NCBI GenBank assembly: GCA_025450155.1
Contig: JANWIB010000162.1
Location: forward strand, 1 to 13,652
Direction: 5' to 3'
DNA length: 13,652 bases
Origin: Sphingobacteriaceae bacterium
Lineage (GTDB): Bacteria; Bacteroidota; Bacteroidia; Sphingobacteriales; Sphingobacteriaceae
Shown here: positions 7,321 to 13,652 of the stretch, in pieces
Layout: the number at the start of each line of letters is the position of its first letter
How positions within the stretch are numbered: position 1 is the first letter of the stretch
Notes under the pieces: model-generated
What the model saw: only the letters and a program-made list of their open reading frames with translations
The model's database searches: none
Told to the model about the DNA's origin: nothing
Made by a program: the position numbers and the translations under genes

Positions 7321-7385
7321 AAGTGCAACAATAAAAGTGTTAATATCACACTTAGTAAACCTTCTAAACGATAGAATAAAAAAAT

Positions 7386-8678
7386 ATGAGCTTAATTTTA
7401 GACGTACACGCCCGCCAAATACTTGACTCCCGGGGCAATCCAACTATTGAAGTAGACGTAATGACCGAAAATGGTATTCTTGGCCGTGCTGCAGTACCTT
7501 CTGGCGCTTCAACAGGTATGCACGAAGCTGTTGAACTTCGTGATAATGACAAATCAAAATACATGGGTAAAGGTGTTTTGAATGCGGTTAAAAATGTAAA
7601 CGAAAAATTAGCCAAAGAGCTTAAAGGAATCGACGTGTTTGAACAAAACATGATAGACCGGCTGATGAACGAAATAGATGGAACTGAAAATAAAGGTAAT
7701 ATTGGTGCAAACGCTATTTTAGGTGTTTCCTTAGCAGTTGCTAAGGCCGCAGCTCAGGAAAGCCGCCAGCCTTTATACCGTTATATTGGTGGCGTTAATG
7801 CAAATACGCTTCCTATTCCAATGATGAACATCGTAAACGGCGGTTCGCACTCGGATGCTCCCATTGCGTTCCAGGAATTTATGATTATGCCTGCCGGGGC
7901 TTCTTCGTTTTCCGAAGCATTACGCTGGGGAACAGAGGTTTTTCACAACTTAAAGAAAATTTTACACGATCGGGGCCTTTCTACAGCAGTAGGCGATGAG
8001 GGTGGGTTTGCTCCAAAATTTGATGGTACCGAAGATGGAGTTGAAACGATATTAAAGGCTATTGAAAAAGCGGGATACAAACCAGGAGAAGACATCTATT
8101 TAGCGTTTGATTGTGCGGCTTCCGAGTTTTATAAAGATGGTAAATACGATTATACCAAATTTGAAGGTGCTAAAGGCGCTGTGCGTACCAGCGCTGAACA
8201 TGCTGAATACCTTGCCCAGTTAACTCAGAAATACCCGATTATCTCCATTGAAGACGGAATGGCCGAAGATGATTGGGATGGCTGGAAATTGTTAACAGAG
8301 AAAATTGGAGCTAATGTACAGTTAGTGGGCGATGACTTATTCGTAACTAATGTAAAACGCCTTCAAAAAGGAATTGATACCAACACTGCTAACTCCATTT
8401 TGGTAAAAGTAAACCAGATTGGTTCTTTAACAGAAACTATCAATGCGGTTTCTTTAGCGCAAAACAATGGCTATACCTCGGTAATGAGTCACCGTTCTGG
8501 CGAAACAGAAGATGTTACTATTGCCGACTTAGCGGTAGCGTTAAATTGCGGACAAATTAAAACCGGTTCGGCTTCCCGTTCGGACAGGATCGCTAAATAC
8601 AACCAGCTCATTCGTATCGAAGAAGAATTGGGTAGTGCAGCCCGTTTTATCGGAAAAGATTTTAAGTTCCTGAAATAA
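7386..8678 (+). CDS. eno: Enolase (phosphopyruvate hydratase)
   Basis: This cytoplasmic glycolytic enzyme converts 2-phosphoglycerate to phosphoenolpyruvate with Mg2+. The 430-residue protein is full length. It shows DSRGNPTIEVDV near the N terminus, the substrate loop SGASTGMHEA, QEFMIMPAGA, and AVGDEGGFAP with catalytic E205. Metal-binding regions include SIEDGMAEDDWDGW and LVGDDLFVTN. Also present are the catalytic K341 in KVNQIGSLTE, the HRSGETED loop from H369, and the C-terminal KTGSASRSDRIAKYNQL. Codon use is less AT-rich than in the genes just upstream. It has its own promoter-like element, and the small gene starting 21 bp after it may be read through from it. Confidence 0.98.
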   Translation: MSLILDVHARQILDSRGNPTIEVDVMTENGILGRAAVPSGASTGMHEAVELRDNDKSKYMGKGVLNAVKNVNEKLAKELKGIDVFEQNMIDRLMNEIDGTENKGNIGANAILGVSLAVAKAAAQESRQPLYRYIGGVNANTLPIPMMNIVNGGSHSDAPIAFQEFMIMPAGASSFSEALRWGTEVFHNLKKILHDRGLSTAVGDEGGFAPKFDGTEDGVETILKAIEKAGYKPGEDIYLAFDCAASEFYKDGKYDYTKFEGAKGAVRTSAEHAEYLAQLTQKYPIISIEDGMAEDDWDGWKLLTEKIGANVQLVGDDLFVTNVKRLQKGIDTNTANSILVKVNQIGSLTETINAVSLAQNNGYTSVMSHRSGETEDVTIADLAVALNCGQIKTGSASRSDRIAKYNQLIRIEEELGSAARFIGKDFKFLK

Positions 8679-8699
8679 TAGTGAAGTTTTAATTTCTCA

Positions 8700-9104
8700 A
8701 TGGAGAATAATAAGGATGACTCATCGTTGGTGTTTCTTTGCAGTTGTATTAATATACAGGAGACAAAATATTTTACTGACGAGCTTAAAACACGAGGTAT
8801 AGCGTGTTTTTTAGAAAAAGAGAAGCTGCCAGATAGTAGATACCCGGTTGAAATTGGAAAGATTCAGATCTGGGTTAATCAAGATGATTTCGAAAAAGCT
8901 ATCGAAATTTATAATGAACTAACAGGTTACGATCCATCTGAAGACAAAATTATTGATATTATTGATGAAGAGGATTCAGTAGAACTTTCTCAACTTCTAG
9001 AAAAGGGTGAGAAAGCTGAAAAATTTGCACAAAAACTCTTCGTATGGATTGTGATTGGCTTTTTAATTTGCTTTATTTCGTTACTTATTTTTTCAATGCT
9101 GTAG
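8700..9104 (+). CDS. DUF2007-like (putative signal-transducing) domain protein with C-terminal membrane helix
   Basis: The 134-residue protein has a soluble N-terminal domain (about 9-73) with the pattern of the DUF2007 'putative signal transducing protein' family. That pattern is a strand, a helix of the 'ETKYFTDELKTRGI' kind, a strand ending ACFLEKE, an IQIWVNQDDFEKAIEIYNEL segment, and a closing helix. An acidic linker follows (SEDKIIDIIDEED, about 80-92), then one transmembrane helix (113-132) at the extreme C terminus, so the domain should face the cytoplasm as a tail-anchored protein. It starts 21 bp after eno and is probably in the same transcript. The family assignment is by fold pattern from memory and is moderate; the function of DUF2007 is not established. 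Confidence 0.6.
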   Translation: MENNKDDSSLVFLCSCINIQETKYFTDELKTRGIACFLEKEKLPDSRYPVEIGKIQIWVNQDDFEKAIEIYNELTGYDPSEDKIIDIIDEEDSVELSQLLEKGEKAEKFAQKLFVWIVIGFLICFISLLIFSML

Positions 9105-9128
9105 GCGTTTATTTTAAAGGCAACAACT

Positions 9129-9494
9129 ATGGGTTTTAGTTTTAGTGTAGGCGATGCCGCTTTAATAATCTCCGTAACCTGGGTTTTATTGGCCGGGTGT
9201 GTATTATTAATTACTTATTTAATAAAAGAATATTCAACCGCATCTCATAGAGTAGAGCGATTATTCAACTTCTCCTGGATCATTTTAATTCCCGGAGGAA
9301 TACTATTAACCATCCTGGCGCATGTTATGAATCAAATAAAAAAAGCGGACGGAGCGGAAGAAAATTATTATAACGCTCTCGATTATTATGCTCCATTATT
9401 GAAGTTTTTCGATAGGTATATTTCCCTGATTTTAATTGCTTCCATTGTAATTGCCATATTCATCAATGCTAAGCAAGCAACAAAAAAACATTAA
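9129..9494 (+). CDS. Small integral membrane protein of unknown function
   Basis: The 121-residue protein has three predicted transmembrane segments (about 10-32, 47-66 and 97-113). A short basic loop lies near 34-45, a loop with GAEENYYNALDYY lies between helices two and three, and the C terminus is basic. No family is recognised. It starts 24 bp after the DUF2007-like gene on the same strand, and both are membrane proteins with one partner-like soluble domain. They may act together, but this rests only on adjacency. The GTG- or TTG-free ATG at 9129 gives a sensible amphipathic N terminus. Confidence 0.6.
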   Translation: MGFSFSVGDAALIISVTWVLLAGCVLLITYLIKEYSTASHRVERLFNFSWIILIPGGILLTILAHVMNQIKKADGAEENYYNALDYYAPLLKFFDRYISLILIASIVIAIFINAKQATKKH

Positions 9495-9540
9495 TTATAA
9501 AGAACATAAAATTTCGGATGTTTTTGTTTTACTTTGTGTT

Positions 9541-9843
9541 ATGAATCGGCTCGTATCTCTTCTTCAAAACAAATATTTCCTGGTAACCAGTTGCTTTGTG
9601 GTATGGATGTTATTCTTTGATCGGAACGATCTAATGTCGCAATACGAATACCGTTCACAAGTGAACAAACTGGAAGAGGAAAAAGCATTCTATATTAAAG
9701 AAACGGAGCAGACCAAGAAAGATTTAGAAGAATTGACAACAAATCCGGAGCAATTAGAGAAGTTTGCCCGCGAAAAATACCTAATGAAAAAGGATGATGA
9801 AGATGTGTACGTTATTGTACCAGAAAAATCCCCGCAACAATAA
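9541..9843 (+). CDS. Septum formation initiator family protein (FtsB/DivIC-like)
   Basis: The 100-residue single-pass protein of the divisome would bridge FtsL- and FtsQ-type proteins at the septum. It has a short cytoplasmic N terminus, one membrane helix (11-27, YFLVTSCFVVWMLFFD), and a periplasmic coiled coil (about 33-67, YEYRSQVNKLEEEKAF onwards). The DivIC/FtsB signature tail NPEQLEKFAREKYLMKKDDEDVYVI follows at 68-92. The frame is open upstream to 9451, but the extra 30 residues overlap the preceding gene and are not family-like, so I take ATG 9541. TTACTTTG at 9529-9536 is one mismatch from the -7 consensus and may be its promoter, with a very short leader. Confidence 0.88.
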   Translation: MNRLVSLLQNKYFLVTSCFVVWMLFFDRNDLMSQYEYRSQVNKLEEEKAFYIKETEQTKKDLEELTTNPEQLEKFAREKYLMKKDDEDVYVIVPEKSPQQ

Positions 9844-9904
9844 GACTTCATACCCTGTATCACTCTCCTCTATTTTTTCGTATAAGGAGAAACAAATATT
9901 TAAC

Positions 9905-11059
9905 ATGAGAAAGATTTCTTTATTTATCGCATTAATCGCATTAGTAACCTCTTGTAAAGAAGAACCCGGAAATAATCCGCAACCCCAGCCAGAGCCAGTA
10001 AAAAAAATAAGCATTTTAGGCAGTTCGTTTGCCAATACTGATGCTCCTTCAAAGCCTACCTTGTGGACCGACAAAAGAGAAACAAACTTTCTTCCTACGC
10101 TTAATAATACCCACTACTACATGGAATTTATGCAAAAAGTTAATTCCAAATGGAATTATTTTGGCAGAGAGCAGGTTTGGTCGCCCTCAAAATCAAGAAT
10201 TGTTATGTGGGCAGACGGTATAAAAACTGTGTTGGCCGATAAAGTCGGTTTTTCTCCTTCGCAAGAATATATTCTAAATTATTCTATTAATCCTACTAAT
10301 AACGATGCCTATATATTGGTAAACGATGGCGATGTTGCTTATTATTATTATAAAATAACCAATAATGGAAGCACTGTTACAAGACATGAGTTTAGTATCT
10401 TATCCACAGATAAAACGCCTATTCACATACAAGCCATAGGCTCTGATGTGCATGTTATAGCTATAGGACATATTCCATCCACCGAAACTGAAGATATAAA
10501 AACCATTGTTGAACATTACAAAAATGGTGGTTTATATAGCAGCTATACTATAAATACTCCCGATCCGGGAGACGCGACCGAATATTGGTGGAATAATATT
10601 AACCCCGTTCACGTTTATATCCAAAATGATATTACGCATATCATTGGACAAACCAATACCAGCGGCCATTATTATTATGTAAAACTGGCTAAAAATGTGA
10701 CTATAACTCCCAATAAACTTAACCTGGATGGGTATGAACTACCCGGAGGAAAGGGTGTATTTGAAAACAATAAATTTTATATTGCCGGAAGAAAACTTGT
10801 TGGAGACGCGGTTTATGGAAACCCGGCTTATTTTGTAATTGATATACAATCTACGGCACCGACCGTACAGAAAAAAACTTTAGAAGTTCCTACAGGCTAC
10901 AGCAGTTATTACCCGTATAAAATATTCAAATTTGGTGAAGATGTTTATGCCTCGGGCTGGGCAGATGCTTTTGGCGTTTACTGGAAGAACGATAAAGTTA
11001 CGGTATTAAATAAAACGGATATTATGCGTTCATCCGTTGCGGATATTGTTGTAGAATAA
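9905..11059 (+). CDS. Probable surface-exposed lipoprotein, beta-propeller-like, function unknown
   Basis: The 384-residue precursor starts MRKISLFIALIALVTSC: a lipoprotein signal peptide with lipobox VTSC and lipidated C17. The residues after it, KEEPG, match the basic/Gln-plus-acidic lipoprotein export signal that sends Bacteroidota lipoproteins to the cell surface. A proline-rich spacer (PQPQPEP) follows. The mature domain is rich in Tyr, Trp, Asn and Gly. Repeat-like strand units include SRIVMWADGIKTVLADK and, at the end, FGEDVYASGWADAFGVYWKN, resembling Bacteroidota lipoproteins with degenerate propeller-type repeats ('V-Y-x-A/S-G ... YWKN ... V'). An open frame extends upstream to 9794, but it overlaps the FtsB-like gene and puts 37 residues before the signal peptide, so I use ATG 9905. 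It is closed by a strong terminator. Confidence 0.75.
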   Translation: MRKISLFIALIALVTSCKEEPGNNPQPQPEPVKKISILGSSFANTDAPSKPTLWTDKRETNFLPTLNNTHYYMEFMQKVNSKWNYFGREQVWSPSKSRIVMWADGIKTVLADKVGFSPSQEYILNYSINPTNNDAYILVNDGDVAYYYYKITNNGSTVTRHEFSILSTDKTPIHIQAIGSDVHVIAIGHIPSTETEDIKTIVEHYKNGGLYSSYTINTPDPGDATEYWWNNINPVHVYIQNDITHIIGQTNTSGHYYYVKLAKNVTITPNKLNLDGYELPGGKGVFENNKFYIAGRKLVGDAVYGNPAYFVIDIQSTAPTVQKKTLEVPTGYSSYYPYKIFKFGEDVYASGWADAFGVYWKNDKVTVLNKTDIMRSSVADIVVE

Positions 11060-11079
11060 AACCCATTTATTTACTTTAT

Positions 11080-11122
11080 AAAAGGAGTCGCTTCATTAAG
11101 ATATGAAGCGACTCCTTTTTTT
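11080..11122 (+). terminator. Strong rho-independent terminator after the lipoprotein gene
   Basis: The left arm at 11080-11096 (AAAAGGAGTCGCTTCAT) pairs perfectly over 17 bp with the right arm at 11103-11119, around the loop TAAGAT. The right arm runs into a T tract to 11122. It begins 21 bp after the lipoprotein stop. It lies between convergent genes, and the complementary strand has a short T run too, so it may also stop transcription of the VWA gene from the other side, 29 bp beyond that gene's end. Confidence 0.9.
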
Positions 11123-11150
11123 AGATTTAATTGTACAACCCAAGCTCACC

Positions 11151-13262
11151 TTATATCTCTCCATTTCTTTTTCGAAAAAACCATTCTGAGGCTAACAATG
11201 CTAACAGGAAAAAGAATATTCCTTTCAAATTAATCGGTTCTTCGTATTGCTTATCCTCGTAAGAAACGGTTTTTACCAGCTCGTTTTTCTTAATTAATCC
11301 TTCGAGCTTTTCTATACCATCCGGGCTAATCATTTCACCACCTGATTGGTTTGACAGTGAAAATAGCAACTGATGGTTTGCCGTAGTTTGTAAAAACTCC
11401 GATTGTTGCTTCATGATATTGAATTGTCCCGAAAAACTATATTTTCTTTGGCCCAAAATGGTTGATGCGCTAAACGTATAATCTCCCACAGGAAGTATGC
11501 CTGCATTTAATTCATAAGAATTCCCGGTTCTGGAAAACAGAAAAGAATAACTTTTACCAGCCTTATTTTTTAGCAACATGTTAACATCTGGAGCATTTAC
11601 CAACTCGTAGGCATCGTTATACAACTCGGCATTAAATACTACTTGTTCGTTCTCCTCAAATGTGGTTTTATAGGTATACACCCTGAATTTCCGTTTGTCT
11701 TCTTTAGATGAGAGGTATTGAATGGTTTTATTTATCAGTTCATCTACAGCCAGGCTATTGCCATTTTCTTCAAATTCATTTAATTTCCATCGCCACAATC
11801 CCTCTCCGGTTAAAATTCCAACTCTCCGGCTATGCCCTGTAGAAAATAATAACAGTGGTTTATTGGTTTCTATTTTGCCTATTCGTTGTGACAACAATAC
11901 GGCTGCCTGATCTTTCAACGTGTAATTACTAAAAGGCACAAACAAGGGTGCAAAATGTAGCGTCCGTATTTTACTTTCTTCTGATAATGTAAAAGCATAA
12001 AAATCATTTTTTACTGTACCAAATGCTTCCTGTATCCTTCCATTATCGGCAATACTTAAAACATTTTGGGAGAATGAAAAAACAGGCAAGCTACTTTGTA
12101 TACCCAAGATAAACCAGGTTGGCTTCTTACTTGCCTGACGTAAAATATCTTGAGCACTGTTATTAGTTGAGGGTAATTGATGTAAAATAACAAGATCGGC
12201 TTGTGCAATGTCGTTGGCCTTTACCAAATCAGCCATGACTACTTTCACCTCATAATTTTTATTTTCCTCAATACTTTGTTTTAAAGCGGCAATATCCGGA
12301 TGTGGAGAATTAGCAACGATGGTAATTTTTTGTCTGTCATCAATAACCTCTACAAAAATTGTTTTCGAGTTATTTTCAGATGAAAGCTCCCCTGCTATTG
12401 GTGTCAGGCTTACCGTAAACCGCTGAATTCCTTTCGCATTTGCATTTAAAGTTAGTGGAATGGTGACATGATAATCATTGGAAATAATACGAAAGGGTTT
12501 TGAAGTTTTAATGCCGGATTTATCTGCTACACTTATTCTGCTTTCAGCTCCTTTGCTTAAATAAGCATCAATTTCAACCTCAATTTGAAATTGATTGCCG
12601 AGAAATACAATATCATTATATCGGATATCAGAAATCAAAATATCCTTTTTCGGGACGGTATCACCCAAAGCTATGGTATAAATGGGTGCTTTTATTTTAG
12701 CTGCTTCGTATTGGGGGTCTCCTCCCTGATTGTATAACCCATCCGAGGCCAGAATAACAGCGCCGATATTCCGGTTGGCATATTGGTCATTTACTTGCTT
12801 AAAAAAGGCAGAAATATTGGTCAAATTATCCTTAGAATCAAAATGTAAACCCGGATTCACCTGAGTTCCAAAGCGAAAAGTTTTTACCTCGAAATCACGC
12901 TGAAGTTTTTCTTTTAAGGCCTTTAAATTTTTTGAATAGGCGGATGGATTAAAATTTTCTGGTTTAGAAATTTTAATAGATGCGGAATTATCCTGCGCAA
13001 TCAGTATGATGGGTTTCTCTAATCGCTTATTGGCAATTTTTATCAAAGGTGCAAACAGGAGAAACACCATGCCAGCCACCGCTAAAGCTCGTAAAGTGAA
13101 TACCGCACGAAGTTGATTTTTTGGAAGTTTCGACTTCTTGTTATACAGTAAAGCCGCATAACCAATTCCTAAAAGGATAGCACCTAAAAGCCAAAACCAG
13201 GTAGCGGTTGTAAATAACAGGTATAAAAAAAATGGCATATCAACTGGGCGTAAATATGCCAT
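11151..13262 (-). CDS. Membrane-anchored VWA-domain protein
   Basis: The 703-residue protein has two N-terminal transmembrane segments (about 11-40 and 53-75). A von Willebrand factor A domain follows, with an intact MIDAS start DxSxS (D91, S93, S95) and a second acidic loop ASDGLYNQGGD (172-182). A middle beta-rich region comes next, then a Rossmann-like stretch of the glutamine-amidotransferase-like type (DRQKITIVANSPHPD). One C-terminal membrane helix (about 679-696) precedes a basic tail. This architecture is common for large Bacteroidota and Planctomycetota VWA proteins related to the BatA/BatB (aerotolerance) type; metal-dependent protein binding is expected, partner unknown. Two ATGs are possible, 13262 and 13238, both inside an inverted repeat; the second (MPFFLYLL) leads straight into the first helix. 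It follows the SIMPL gene by 19 bp. Confidence 0.85.
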   Translation of the reverse strand: MAYLRPVDMPFFLYLLFTTATWFWLLGAILLGIGYAALLYNKKSKLPKNQLRAVFTLRALAVAGMVFLLFAPLIKIANKRLEKPIILIAQDNSASIKISKPENFNPSAYSKNLKALKEKLQRDFEVKTFRFGTQVNPGLHFDSKDNLTNISAFFKQVNDQYANRNIGAVILASDGLYNQGGDPQYEAAKIKAPIYTIALGDTVPKKDILISDIRYNDIVFLGNQFQIEVEIDAYLSKGAESRISVADKSGIKTSKPFRIISNDYHVTIPLTLNANAKGIQRFTVSLTPIAGELSSENNSKTIFVEVIDDRQKITIVANSPHPDIAALKQSIEENKNYEVKVVMADLVKANDIAQADLVILHQLPSTNNSAQDILRQASKKPTWFILGIQSSLPVFSFSQNVLSIADNGRIQEAFGTVKNDFYAFTLSEESKIRTLHFAPLFVPFSNYTLKDQAAVLLSQRIGKIETNKPLLLFSTGHSRRVGILTGEGLWRWKLNEFEENGNSLAVDELINKTIQYLSSKEDKRKFRVYTYKTTFEENEQVVFNAELYNDAYELVNAPDVNMLLKNKAGKSYSFLFSRTGNSYELNAGILPVGDYTFSASTILGQRKYSFSGQFNIMKQQSEFLQTTANHQLLFSLSNQSGGEMISPDGIEKLEGLIKKNELVKTVSYEDKQYEEPINLKGIFFFLLALLASEWFFRKRNGEI

Positions 13263-13267
13263 TTTTT
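13227..13267 (-). repeat. 14-bp perfect inverted repeat covering both candidate starts of the VWA gene
   Basis: On the plus strand, AAAAAATGGCATAT (13227-13240) and ATATGCCATTTTTT (13254-13267) are exact reverse complements around a 13-nt loop. On the minus strand the hairpin begins 14 bp after the SIMPL stop and its 3' arm runs into eight T residues (13232-13225), the look of a terminator. Yet it lies on the first codons of the VWA gene, and the two in-frame ATGs sit in opposite arms. It could end SIMPL transcripts, hide the VWA start, or both. Confidence 0.75.
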
Positions 13268-13281
13268 ATTGAAATGCGCTC

Positions 13282-13652
13282 TTATTCTATCGCAAAGTCG
13301 GCGCTTACTACTGACGTAATTTCTTTTCGGATAGAACTGACATCGTTTATCCCGTAACCGGAAGTTTCGGTTGAGTTTTCGGGTGTGATTTGCAAAACAC
13401 CCATTCTGGCACTTTTTAAGGCTCCCAGTTCACGCCCGGTAGCTTTGGCAATTCGTTGTCCTCGGATCATGGCATCTTTAGCGGCTTCGGCCTGAATTTC
13501 AATTTTAATTTCTCCTATTTTGGTATAAAAATACTGGGGAGGATTAACGGAAAAACTTACGCCTTGTTCAACTAATGAGCTTATTTCTAAGGAAATGGAT
13601 CGAATGCGGTTTACATCGTTTGATTGAATATTCAAACTTTGTGATGCAGTAT
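13282..13652 (-). CDS. SIMPL-domain (DUF541) protein, C-terminal part
   Basis: The minus-strand frame is open to the right window edge (TASQSLNIQSNDVNRIRSIS...), so the N terminus is missing; the 123 or so visible residues are the C-terminal part of a SIMPL/DUF541 domain. Family features are the ASQSL strand, the following helix, VEQGVSFSVNPPQYF, the helix AAKDAMIRGQRIAKATG with its AAxxA(M)xxAxxxA pattern, and the late strand GVLQITPE. Proteins of this family are usually periplasmic or envelope-associated and poorly understood (Brucella BP26 and E. coli YggE are examples). The TTG at 13635 is not the start, as the frame continues. It lies 19 bp upstream of the VWA gene on the same strand. 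Confidence 0.82.
   Translation of the reverse strand, partial: TASQSLNIQSNDVNRIRSISLEISSLVEQGVSFSVNPPQYFYTKIGEIKIEIQAEAAKDAMIRGQRIAKATGRELGALKSARMGVLQITPENSTETSGYGINDVSSIRKEITSVVSADFAIE

Noticed and set aside
9451..9540. A 30-codon N-terminal extension of the FtsB-like protein
   Set aside because: It overlaps the end of the preceding membrane-protein gene, and the ATG at 9541 gives the normal short cytoplasmic tail before the membrane helix.
9884..9890. AAGGAGA upstream of the lipoprotein ATG as a Shine-Dalgarno site
   Set aside because: It ends about 14 bp before the ATG at 9905, too far for a standard ribosome-binding site, and such sites are little used in this phylum.
9794..9904. A 37-codon N-terminal extension of the lipoprotein
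   Set aside because: It overlaps the FtsB-like gene in another frame and would bury the lipoprotein signal peptide internally.
10334..10360. A run of TAT/TTA triplets inside the lipoprotein gene, looking like a microsatellite
   Set aside because: It encodes a plausible Tyr-rich strand (VAYYYYKI) in an overall Tyr-rich protein and is too short to suggest phase variation.

Overview
The window looks like a chromosomal segment of a Bacteroidota bacterium, most likely of the Sphingobacteriaceae (Pedobacter/Mucilaginibacter-like). Three things point there. Several genes are preceded by the Bacteroidota -7 promoter element TAnnTTTG (149-156, minus strand 2761-2754, 2803-2810, 7313-7320). Shine-Dalgarno sequences are almost absent. 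A lipoprotein carries a KEE tract right after its lipobox cysteine, as in Bacteroidota surface-export signals. The DNA is AT-rich. The species assignment is inference; no rRNA or other marker is present.

Layout, left to right. The last codons of an unidentified plus-strand gene (1-88) are followed by a class I mannose-6-phosphate isomerase (176-1156, +). A minus-strand pair, panB (2729-1914) then an RluA-family pseudouridine synthase (1898-1128), runs towards it and overlaps its tail by 29 bp. A 290-bp divergent region (2730-3019) holds the panB promoter, a promoter-like element for carA, and a leader with three inverted repeats and a possible 68-codon ORF whose stop overlaps the carA start as ATGA. 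carA (3020-4123, +) follows, without carB. Next come an ABC exporter (ATPase 4223-4984, permease 5006-6109), a membrane-anchored phosphodiester glycosidase-family protein (6121-6855) and a small secreted protein (6881-7258). Enolase (7386-8678) has its own promoter and is followed by a DUF2007-like membrane protein (8700-9104), a three-helix membrane protein (9129-9494), an FtsB/DivIC-type division protein (9541-9843) and a probable surface lipoprotein (9905-11059). A strong 17-bp terminator hairpin (11080-11122) closes the plus-strand run. On the minus strand, a SIMPL-domain protein (13652-13282, truncated by the window edge) is followed by a 703-residue membrane VWA-domain protein (13262-11151).

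Most of the window is housekeeping: mannose/GDP-sugar metabolism, pantothenate synthesis, RNA modification, carbamoyl phosphate, glycolysis and cell division. The accessory parts are the ABC exporter/glycosidase/secreted-protein block between carA and eno, the two small membrane proteins between eno and the FtsB-like gene, the surface lipoprotein, and the SIMPL-VWA pair. I saw no mobile element, CRISPR array, tRNA, rRNA or defence locus. The best leads are regulatory and contextual: the carA leader, a 14-bp inverted repeat covering both candidate start codons of the VWA gene, and the exporter-glycosidase block. None of these amounts to a demonstrated new system.
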